Positions 56,101-64,000 of a stretch of DNA of 64,000 nucleotides are shown piece after piece; within the stretch, counting starts at the first letter, position 1, and each line of letters starts with the position of its first letter. The notes under the pieces were generated by a model that saw nothing but the letters and a program-made list of their open reading frames with translations, was not told the origin of the DNA and did no database searches. The stretch is from Congeria kusceri (taxonomy: Eukaryota > Mollusca > Bivalvia > Myida > Dreissenidae): positions 44,094,548 through 44,158,547 of the forward strand of contig CM051034.1 of assembly GCA_027627225.1 (NCBI GenBank), read 5' to 3'. A program made the position numbers and the translations under genes.

Positions 56101-58464
56101 CAAGACATCGCCGACAAACAATTTAATCTTAGCTTTCTAAATGGCTTAACATATTATCAACCAAGTCTCTTCGTGAGGTTAATTATTGGACAAACTCTTT
56201 ATTTATTTGCATGTCATTGACAAAAATGGAAACATTTATAACCCTTCCCCCCCCCCTTTCGGCGCCAAAAACAACGAAAAATATATATTACAGAACGGCG
56301 TTGCGTGTTCCCGGACGAGCTGCAACGGAAGTGGAACTACACGTACCGCAGCGCACATCACGTGGCCTTTGCTCAGAAAACGTTCGTCATGTCTTTCATG
56401 AACGGCAACGTTAGTCGGTTCGACTGTAACATAAACGAGGGTGACATATACGTGTTAAGGTACGAGGTCAAACATGCATTGCCAATGTCATCAGTAGGCA
56501 AACCAAATGCTTTTCTGTGACTATTGCATTTCGTCCATATTGGGTTTGTGGATTCATTAAAGAAGTACACGTTTGCACTTTTGATATATTGATTACATCT
56601 AACGACAGAACAGTGGCCATTGACCAGTATGCAATACATATCCAGTAGGCGGGGCTTATCGAGTACTGGTCGCGTTTAACAAGACAATTGGAATATAATA
56701 AATACACAACCCAAAAAAACTAACCTGTTATACTGCTGTAGGATATAGGACGTATTCTTGTAAATCATATACAGTAGATTATTCAGTGTTAAGAGTTTTA
56801 CATAACAGCTATAAAAGCATACGCTGGAAATCATAATATATATGACTGTAATTAAGATAAGTTTTTGTGAAGAGGGTAAATGTACACTCAAACCAGAATG
56901 TTTGGGGGAAAATGTACATCAGTCCATAATGGAGGGGGAGGGGGTAAATGTACTTTAAGTCGGTAAATAGTTAGCTTTAAAATGCAAAACAAAATGGATC
57001 AATCTTAAGTAATCTAGCAGATAATTAAACTATTTTAAAATGGAATTTCTCTGTATTCATACTTTTTATTAAAGGGGGACATTATTTATAGGTCTGTTTT
57101 ATATGCCCATATGTAAGCAAAAGGTTGAACTTTCTGCGTAAATGTACACCATGATTTTTATTTCTGTACGTATTATGTGTCTTTGCGCGAACGTTACGCG
57201 TGTATCTGGTCGTCTGAATATATTTTTACGTTTTCTTTCAGAGCGTCAGATTTTCTGGGGAGTGGACTTGACGGTATAATGTGTTTTAACATCACTAAAC
57301 TGGTGGAGGATCTGTTTTATAAATATGAGATGTCAAGATTAAACAGTAAGATGCTGTGATCATTATTTATGTTTGTGTAATGCAGTATTGTACCGTAGTA
57401 CCTTATGTCTTTCCTACACGAATATTGATTCAGCAAGTTGATACATTATGGGCTGGTCAGCATTGTTATTTGTTCTGTATTTGCCATATATTCAGACAGG
57501 GATGAAACAATTTAAATAATCGTATGTACAAACTTATAGCTAGAGTACACAATTTTTATTGTTTCAACCAATGATCTCATTTTTGTGTTGCTTATTATTT
57601 GTATCATTATCCGTTTGTCAGTGCGTTTTTACCTTTACCCAAATAATGTTATGAATGAATTTTGGAGGTTTGGAATACACCAAAACTTTGTTTATTATTT
57701 GGTAACCTATCACTGAAATATTCAGTTGTTAAGTAGGTTACCTATGTTTGCGGAGGTCCTAGATTTACAAGTGCATTATAGGTTTAATGTCAATTCAGCT
57801 GATCGTCCCCTGAACGCGTGAAGGAGCTTTCAGCCTTCTCTGCACATGTGCTGACACATTATGGCTTTCAAGGGACATAATGCAGTTTATCCCTCCCCTG
57901 AAAGCCAGAAGGGGCTTTAAGCCTTCTCTGCACATGTGCTGATGACACATTATGTCTTTCAAGGGACATAATGCAGCTTATCCTCCCCTGAAGCCAGAAG
58001 GGGGTTTAAGCCTTCTCTGCACATGTGCTGATGACACACTATGTCTTTCAAGGGACATAATGCAGTTTATCCTCCCCTGAAAGCCAGAAGGGGCTTTAAG
58101 CCTTCTCTGCACATGTGCTGATGACACATTATGTCTTTCAAGGGACATAATGCAGTTTATCCTCTCCTGAAAGCCAGAAGGGGCTTTAAGCCTTCTCTGC
58201 ACATATGCTGATGACACATTCTGGCTTTCAGGGGACATAATGCAGCTTATTGTCCCCTGAAAGCCAGACGGAGCTTTCAGCCTTCTTTGCACATATGCTG
58301 TTGACACATACTGGCGTTCAAAAAACGTTATGTTTATTGTATTTTCTGCAGGTGGAGATATGCTGGAAAACATGGTGAAATCCTATCCTGTTGGCAAGCC
58401 AGTGGACATTTACGACGACTGCGACTGGATTGAAAGTCCCGCTAGACCAGAGTACATCTATTAA
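35104..58464 (+). CDS. Secreted two-module cysteine-rich protein of unknown function, 9 exons, 314 aa
   Basis: Exons: 35104-35117, 35462-35501, 36190-36283, 38947-39127, 54031-54131, 54445-54576, 56294-56459, 57242-57345, 58352-58464 (stop TAA). All eight junctions keep frame, using consensus GT donors and AG acceptors. The start is the third ATG, because only it keeps frame through exon 3; it gives the signal peptide MRFALSVCAFVCLCLSPM. The mature protein has nine cysteines and two homologous modules. C55-x2-P58-x6-W65 ... C99-x4-G ... C123 parallels C191-x2-P194-x6-W201 ... C232-x4-G ... C257. There is no transmembrane segment or catalytic motif. The C-x-F-P...W...C...EGD...C pattern recalls the uncharacterised secreted-protein domains grouped as DUF7042-7045 in arthropods and molluscs (from memory, weak). 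Intron 4 is 14.9 kb. Poly(A) signal AATAAA is at 58972. Confidence 0.8.
36027..36221 (+). repeat. Tandem duplication covering the 5' edge of exon 3
   Basis: 36027-36123 and 36133-36221 share 'ttgtttatttcatg', 'cggtctttttcacattg' and 'gatcgaatcatg', 'gtgtatatcgtggaatca'. The second copy contains the used acceptor 'gtagttcag' (exon starts 36190). In the first copy this site reads 'ctagttcaattgatc', so the acceptor is lost. Confidence 0.8.
36797..36948. mobile_element. Foldback MITE M3, copy 2
   Basis: The arms 'ataaatattgtattctttga' and 'tcaaagaatgcaatatttat' pair as a hairpin; the centre carries 'gttgaccaaggcgaagcc'. It is related to 26659-26800 in inverse orientation and lies in intron 3 of the secreted-protein gene. 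Confidence 0.75.
37007..37106. repeat. 50-bp direct duplication
   Basis: The segment 'cgtcagatgtctgga.aaacc' through 'gtaacacggagtaac' occurs twice in a row with one base difference. Confidence 0.9.
37364..37390 (+). other. Hammerhead-core-like hairpin motif (CTGATG...GAAACGCG)
   Basis: CTGATGTA, a GACT/AGTC stem with an ATTTA loop, then GAAACGCG. It follows a palindromic 'acgttacgtaacgt' and 'catgacgtcata' at 37312-37342. It resembles the conserved half of hammerhead motifs carried by some retroelements, but the A9 position is not kept and the other stems are not evident. Confidence 0.2.
39301..39475 (+). mobile_element. tRNA-derived SINE S2, copy 2 (intron 4)
   Basis: The head is tRNA-like ('agtggtgtaatgtggttcgc', 'ttttgatccctactcgg'). 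It is followed by the core 'agacaccaaatacttg', 'agtgtctcaataagcc' and 'cataatcgaactttaa', shared with 54670-54863 (reverse) and 15861-16015 (reverse). Confidence 0.75.
39480..41094. other. Intron 4, left part, no feature seen
   Basis: This is AT-rich intronic sequence between SINE S2 and the large duplication. No exon, tRNA-like element or tandem repeat was recognised. Confidence 0.5.
41095..53735. repeat. Large tandem segmental duplication, two copies of about 6.2 kb (intron 4)
   Basis: Copy A is about 41095-47165 and copy B about 47515-53735. Matching landmarks in the same order include 'ttagggagcccgttctata' at 41884 and 48597, and 'gttcgactaactgtgcaac' at 46354 and 52910. 'actgtctgtaaagggc' and 'tattaatcagaagtaatg' also match. 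The offset drifts from about 6.71 to 6.56 kb because of indels. Divergence looks like 10-20 per cent by eye, uniform with no preserved open frame, so I see no gene in the unit. Small open frames on both strands differ between copies. Confidence 0.85.
47177..47400. repeat. About 63-bp tandem repeat at the junction of the large duplication
   Basis: Three to four degenerate units of 'cagaggttac', 'agttacatcaaattttagta' and 'cttaaaacattacc'. A related unit ('catttagtatt', 'acacagaagctacaatg') sits at the start of both large copies (about 41196 and 47594), so the array marks the duplication edge. Confidence 0.6.
54670..54863 (-). mobile_element. tRNA-derived SINE S2, copy 3 (intron 6)
   Basis: On the minus strand the head is close to a tRNA-Arg(ACG) pattern: 'gtgatgtaatggatatggcg', 'gtcttacgatcggaggtc', 'gagttcgatccctacc'. 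The core with 'acaccaagtactgg', 'cccaggaaacagtctcgag' and 'aatgcctcaataagcctcag' follows. It lies about 95 bases downstream of exon 6 of the secreted-protein gene. Confidence 0.8.
55015..55305. repeat. 31-bp minisatellite, about 9 copies (intron 6)
   Basis: The unit 'tggcataacagtatatctct' plus 'gggtcactgat' is nearly invariant, with only a few base changes among copies, suggesting recent expansion. Confidence 0.95.
55660..56055. repeat. 22-bp minisatellite, about 18 copies (intron 6)
   Basis: The unit 'cttcacaagatattcacaag' plus 'cg' is repeated. Because 22 is not divisible by three, the three frames cycle through the same 22-residue periodic peptide and stay open, producing spurious ORFs of up to 182 codons. 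Confidence 0.95.
57800..58330. repeat. About 91-bp tandem repeat, about 5.5 copies (intron 8)
   Basis: Each unit has 'cctgaaagccagaaggggct', 'ttaagccttctctgcacatg', 'tgctgatgacacattatg' and 'caagggacataatgcag'. It ends about 20 bases before the acceptor of the last exon of the secreted-protein gene. The minus-strand open frame RRLKAPSGFQ-type repeat is an artefact of the array. Confidence 0.9.
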
Positions 58465-60390
58465 AATTGCTAGTGTGACTGGATTGAAAGTCTTACAATA
58501 AATAGCACATCTACTGACAAGATTGAATGTCCTGCCAAACTAGGGTATATCAACTGCGTAGTGGCACTTAGTTATGGCCTATAGTCGTGATTAGTGAAAT
58601 GTACGTAATAATAGCGAAGTTTAATAACTGAATTATGCGTTTGATTCGGTATCCTGATAGCACTATGACGGCTAAAAATATTAGCAAAACTGTATGACGT
58701 TATAATCGTGTTTAATTGTATTTTAATTTTATAGTCCACGATTTATTGGGACACCACTCGTAGTGATAGTTCTATATTTCTATTGATACATTGTTATACT
58801 CGTATACTGATATAGTGATATTAATGTATTGCTACTGATATCTATTGATGCATTACGCTTTGAACATTACAAAAGCTTTAGACGTGTGTGGACTGGTATG
58901 AACCTCTCTGACACACTTGTTTTTATCCTGCAAGGTAAAAAGTGCTATGTGGCATTTTACCTTGACATTTCAATAAAGGTGTGTTTTCACGGAAACGCAG
59001 TCGTTTGAAAGTGTTTCGCTGGGATCATGGTCACGTTCAGTGAATTAGTCACTAGCATTAAGATGGTACTTTTACATATTAGTATTTGATAGTATTTTAT
59101 TTTCTTACATATATGCAATAAAACGGAATTATCCGCATATCTTTAAACCCTTAAACTCCCATATGTTATGGCATTTACTTATGTTCTGAAAATAATAAGC
59201 GTATATTTTATAGTGTCTAGCCTTGCTATAACTACGTATGTGTAAGTGGTTTGTAAATGCATGCAACTGACCACATGACCAGGCCCTATGTTTACAAAGG
59301 ATCAATTTCAGGATCAGGATCAGTCTTAGCGGATCTTGATTTTGTAGCTCAACTGAGCGGAATATCAACAAATTTTATTTTCGGAATAACTTTTCTTCTT
59401 GATTAATTACATAATTATTTGTATTTATTTATTAAATTCTTCATATAAGACAGCAGATGTACGTTGCTAAGAGTTTACAATTGTTTTTATAATATATGTT
59501 ACCAAAAATTAAAATTGATCCTGATTTTAGTGAACATTATTTTTGAGCCTGATCCTGACAAATCAAGTTCCTCTTGAACCTGAAAATCAGTCTCATCTTG
59601 TTTTGTGAACATAGGGCCTGATGATCATTTAACCTATTTTCAAACTATAGCATACTGTTCTTCTTATGTTAGCTTTTCAAATAATGGTCACAATAACACA
59701 ATAAGAAAAATGTAAACGTTTTAATTAAATGTTTTAATTATGCAAGTAACCTATGCTGTCTAATTCGCACGGCAATAAATTATCTTTTGTGCATTGAATG
59801 GCCGTGTTTGGCAGTTCATATTGTACATACTTCTCTACAACTTACGACTCTTCTTTTTCCTAAAATATTTCAACATTGATGTATGTAGCGAAGTAGTTGC
59901 ATTAAGTGCGAATTATTTGACATGCGATATATACATATGTGCATTTTTTATCTGTTTTGTACCAGTGATTATTGCGCTTTCATTTATTGGTTTTTACACT
60001 TATTAGTATTAAAGGTATTATATATAATTGCATGTGTTTTATCTAATGCAAACTTTCACATTGTGATGCATGTTTTACGTATCGGTGTTACCAAATGAAT
60101 AGTACATGTATATTTATTTTGTACTACAAAAGTAACATCAAATTAAGTGTTACACCAAAACATATGTTTATAATATAATATTTTAACTTGTAAGTTAATG
60201 ATAACAAGGCTTTGATAATATTGCAAGCAATACAGGAGTCCTCTACCGGTGAAACCCCTACTAATTAAACATTGTGCAATACAGTCAAATTGCCCTTTAT
60301 CTGTAGATGTACAAAGTTTCATATTCAAATCCCATTTGTCACTGCAGTGTTAAGCTGTTGTTTTCTCCTATTTTAGTTATTGCAGTACTA
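58465..60390. other. 3' UTR of the secreted-protein gene and intergenic DNA
   Basis: A partial duplication of the last coding bases ('gtgactggattgaaagtc') follows the stop at about 58476. The AATAAA at 58972-58977 is the likely poly(A) signal, giving a 3' UTR of about 0.5 kb. Beyond it, to 60390, no gene was recognised. Confidence 0.5.
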
Positions 60391-60394
60391 AACT

Positions 60395-61470
60395 GACAGA
60401 GGGCAATCATATAGTCCATTCTGTGTAACCAAGTTTCATGATCAATATGTTATGTTCTTTGGAATTATTTCAGTATTAAGTTTATCTCTATTTGAAGTAA
60501 CAGTCACGTGTCCTTTGACGTCTGGTGAAAAATAAAGGGTCGTGGTACAATCCTGACCGTGCTCTTTCTACGTATACAAAGTTTCATCAAAGTATCTTCA
60601 GTACTTTTTGAGTTATCGGAGGATCCAGGTTTTGGGGACAGGTCAGACAGACAGAGTGAGACCGACGGACTAACAGACAGACAGACGCACACAGACGGAG
60701 AGCAAACCCATAGTCCCAATCTGTTGTACCAAGTTTCATGAAGTTTCATGATCATATTTAATGCACTATTCAAAATACTACAGTATTAAGTTTATTTCTA
60801 TTTTTAGTAACAGTCACGTGACCTTTGACCTCTGTAAAAAATAAAAGGACATGCATAATTCTCACATTGCTGTCGCTACGTATAAAAGTTTCATCAAAGT
60901 GTCTTCAGTACTTTCCGAGTTATCACAAGATCCAGGTTTTGGGACGAACGGACAGACAGATATACGGACGAACAGACAGAACGACACAAAGACAGATGGC
61001 ACACTTATAGTTCAATCTCTGTTCCAAGTTTTTATGGTCATATCTTATGTACTTTTTGAATTATAACATTATTTAGTTAATTCTAATTTTTAGTAACAGT
61101 CACGTGACATTTGACCTCTGGTGAAAAATAAAAGGTCCTGCATAATCCTCACATTGCCCGTTTATTCGTATACCAAGTTTCATCAAAATATCTTCAGTAC
61201 TTTTTTAGTTATCGCAGGATTCAGTTTGTTTTAGTTTATTATATTTTAGTAGCAATCACGTGACCTTGGCTCTGGTAAAAAAATAAAAGGTCGTGCATAA
61301 TACTCACATTGCCGTTTATATGTATACCAAGTTTCACCGAAGTAGCTTCAGTACTTTTTGAGTTATCGCAGGAACAATTTTTTGCGGACGGACGGCGTGA
61401 CAGACGGACGGACGGACGGACAGAGGGAAAACCTATAGTCCCCTCCGGTAAAACACCGGTAGGGGATTAA
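60395..61470. repeat. Tandem repeat of about 200-300 bp units, 4 copies
   Basis: Each unit contains 'accaagtttcat', 'agtaacagtcacgtgacc', 'ctctggtgaaaaataaaagg', 'catcaaagtatcttcagtac' and 'ttgagttatcgcagga', most ending in 'gacagacggacgga' tracts. It closes with 'cggtaaaacaccggtagggg'. It is of the same style as, but not identical to, the array at 4040-5137. Confidence 0.8.
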
Positions 61471-63580
61471 TAAGCGCACAACTACAAATATGCAATTGGA
61501 TACCGCCAATGCAAAAGGACATAATTATATAGACGAATAGTTACAGTTCGACATTGACGATCCCCCAATAGTCTAATATGATATATTTATAGGTAACAGT
61601 GTAACAGTGTTTACTCCAAATACACAAAGGCAATAGTGCCTATGATTACACATGTACATATATTACCCGAGCACATAAATACGTACCGAAGAATTATCAT
61701 AGAAACATTTGCCAGTATGCATAGCATGTAATTTAAATACGGATAGTTGAAGTATATATAATTGTGTATTATTTATTCAATTTACATACTATATAGAGAT
61801 TAAAAGGTTAATGGTGCGAGGCTTAAAAAACCGGAAGCGCGAGCGAGCCTTGGTGAGCGCTTCGGATTTTCGAGCCGAGCAAGTTAACGCTCTTTATATT
61901 CAACACTAATCCTAGTATTATATTTACCCCATCATATCTTCTTCGAAAATATATAACACCAAATATTTATCAAATTGTGAAATTCATAAACTAGTAGTAC
62001 CACTATTCTTTTTAGAATTGTATGCAAAGTTTAGGGATTGTGTTAACAAATAGTCCCAAGATTCTAGAAAAATAAAATGAACAAAACTATAGCTGGTAAC
62101 AAGTTTATTTTATATATGCCCATTTTATTTATTCAAAATACAACCGAATGATAAAGTTAAAAATGAAATTAACGTTCAAAGTCTACAAAGACACAACTGC
62201 GTAATGATCGTCAATGGCGGCGTGAAGATTTGGATAAACCTTGGATCCTATCTGCTATAGTTAAAGATTTATCATATAATACAGTCATTTCACGTAGCTG
62301 TTATTTAACGTAACAGGTGGACCGACAAGACAGCTCATCTACTGTTTTCCAAATATTGACCATGCCAGTGTAGTTTCCATGAATTGTCAAGGTTTGTTTT
62401 TATTATTAATCGTTACTGATACTCATACATAAAAAAGGACGGAAAGCTCACTCTGTCGAGTGTATTAAGACAGATGTCAGTGAGGAATACCAGTAAATTA
62501 AATCACTTATAATCATAAAGGCAGTGTATAGATTTATAGTTCCACCCATCCATGCTAATGGGTGTAATTACATACGTATTGGTCGTTAGAGTGAACTTTG
62601 GATAAAGACTATATCTTATAAGGATGTGGTAATATGTAGGTATTTGTAATGTGAATCGAAGCCATAAAAAGGAAACGTGTTCGCTACAGTTGCTTTTAAT
62701 CAACTATGCAAGTTATATCTCTCCACTCTTCATGGAACAAAGTTGCTAGACTGTTAGAAAAATCAACTAATCTGGTATATGCACCGTATTTATGTAATAT
62801 ACCTTTGTACATACAGATCGTTAATTCGTCGACAGTACTTATACATTTTACTACCTTACACATGCTTTTGGAAACATTTAAACTATTTATTTTCTTGAAT
62901 AAAATGCATTGACATTTATTTAATTTACGTATTGTTTACAATAATCATATGTTACTGACTATGTTCGTTCTCCAAGAACAATCACAAATAAGGTGTTCCG
63001 CTGTATTTGATGGTGTTTTGTCGACTTCCAAGTTCAATGAAAAGGTAATCTTTAATTATGAAAAAGTTGAAAATGCTTGTGAATATGGTTGACCTAAAAC
63101 GCAGCACGCATATTCTCAAAACAAAGGTTAAAATAGCCTTACACTAATCTCTTGCAATTCTAATTCAGATTTGTGAACTTGTTAATGACTTACTAGTATA
63201 TGTTGGCCATAATAAGTCAAACATACTAAGCAGCACATAGTGATGGGATTTTTTTCCAACGACCATTCGTTAGTGGTCGTAAAAGATTTTCATGCACCCA
63301 TACACCCCAATTTAGACACAATATATATTAATCTGATTACATGTTTCAAAATAAAAGGCAGCTTTGCAGCTTTGTATGTGCATTTCATAATTTAATTGTC
63401 CTCAATTTTAATGTGTATTAATACAATATGATACGTACAACTAGCTCGTCTATGAAAGAGCCATATTTCGTATTCCCATTGCGTGGATTTGTCTTTGAAG
63501 CAACCATTACAGTGTTCCATTATAATATGAACGTTTGATTAATTGATCCATTAGTTGATTGTTCACATTGCGTCTCCAAA
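61471..63580. other. Intergenic, no gene seen
   Basis: This is AT-rich. A short foldback-like repeat with 'gcgagcgagccttggtgagc' lies at about 61805-61905, bounded by 'aaggttaatgg' and 'aagttaacgctc'. No exon or RNA gene was recognised. Confidence 0.5.
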
Positions 63581-63590
63581 CTATATAAAA
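63581..63590 (+). promoter_or_regulatory. TATA box of the GPCR-like gene
   Basis: 'ctatataaaa' is a near-consensus TATA box 162 bases before the first ATG of the GPCR-like frame. It predicts transcription from about 63612 and a leader of about 130 bases. Confidence 0.45.
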
Positions 63591-63742
63591 GTGAAAATAA
63601 ATTGCCGCGGCACTGCGTTTAATGTGTTATCGCCATTACTACGCACGCCGGAGAACGAACAGTATATAGAAATTTGAGCTGTGCCTCTTGCTTGGACCCA
63701 CGACTAGAATCGTAACTCAAAACAAGAATCTGTAACGTCGGC

Positions 63743-64000
63743 ATGTTTATGGACGATATTGATGGCGATGAAATCATTTAAAAGATTGAGCCATTTCTCT
63801 TTATAATTCTGGTGATTTCGTCATTATTTGGAAACGTAATTATACTAGTAATCGTTGTTAGAAACAAAATCACAACGACTAATGTTTTGTTCGGTATACT
63901 TGCACTCGTCGACGTGCTTGTAACACTTTTTGGTCCCGTAACTTTTGTTATCAAAGGATTCAGTGAAACAGTAAATGCCTACGTTGAGACGTCAGCTGCA
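63743..64000 (+). pseudogene. Class A (rhodopsin-like) GPCR, 5' part, with in-frame stop; truncated by window end
   Basis: From the ATG at 63743, twelve codons (MFMDDIDGDEII) are followed by TAA at 63779. The same frame then stays open for 73 codons to the window end. It encodes TM1 with the conserved GN-V motif (FLFIILVISSLFGNVIILVI), intracellular loop 1 (VVRNKITTTN) and TM2 with L-A-x-x-D (LFGILALVDVL) and GP. These are hallmark class A GPCR residues. No other in-frame ATG lies between the stop and TM1. Either this is a pseudogene or null allele, or the coding exon actually starts after an acceptor at 'tttaaaag' (63784) with its start codon on an upstream exon. The TATA box and ATG at the expected distance favour the former. 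Ligand type is unknown. Confidence 0.6.

Noticed and set aside
55592..56140. 182-codon open frame with repeated HKIFTSASQDIHKRFTRYSQAL-type units
   Set aside because: It is the 22-bp minisatellite read through; the same peptide appears in overlapping frames, and the region lies in an intron of the secreted-protein gene.
57978..58373. 131-codon minus-strand frame with repeated RRLKAPSGFQ motifs
   Set aside because: Produced by the 91-bp tandem array; it overlaps the last coding exon on the other strand and shows no splice or start signals.

Overview
This 64-kb window is eukaryotic nuclear DNA. It is AT-rich, its genes are split by GT-AG introns, and it is dense in short dispersed and tandem repeats. 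The proteins and the repeat types (tRNA-derived SINEs with a mollusc-like core, coordinate arrays of roughly 140 bp units with 'aaggtcactgttac', foldback MITEs) point to a bivalve mollusc, probably heterodont. A Dreissena-like species is a guess from memory of one repeat family. No operon, CRISPR array, rRNA gene or standard tRNA gene was seen.

Layout. (1) 548-1904, + strand: the last two exons of a TAPT1-type membrane protein, followed by its 3' UTR and about 5.7 kb of intergenic repeats. (2) 7658-18062, + strand: a complete nine-exon gene for a secreted serine beta-lactamase-like hydrolase of 534 residues, with all three active-site motifs. Its introns carry SINEs, a PIF/Harbinger-like MITE, a solo-LTR-like element and microsatellites. 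(3) 19248-24813, - strand: a complete three-exon BTB-BACK-PHR protein of 432 residues (BTBD2/3/6 type), tail-to-tail with gene 2. Its first intron holds a long palindromic (CTA)n/(TAG)n tract. (4) 24.9-35 kb: no host gene recognised. It holds minisatellites, a foldback MITE, a gutted pogo-like transposase and a 539-bp tandem duplication. (5) 35104-58464, + strand: a nine-exon gene for a 314-residue secreted cysteine-rich protein built from two homologous modules. I assembled it by matching splice phase across all nine exons. Its fourth intron is 14.9 kb and contains a tandem duplication of about 6.2 kb. (6) 63743-64000, + strand: the start of a class A GPCR-like gene behind a TATA box, with an in-frame stop ahead of TM1, cut by the window end.

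The genes look like unrelated neighbours rather than a pathway. The most unusual item is gene 5: a two-module secreted protein of a family I cannot name firmly. The first four exons and part of the fifth are also open in a second frame that begins at the most upstream ATG and also starts with a signal-peptide-like stretch. All exon models were read by eye from splice consensus, reading-frame continuity and family resemblance; none was checked against transcripts or databases.
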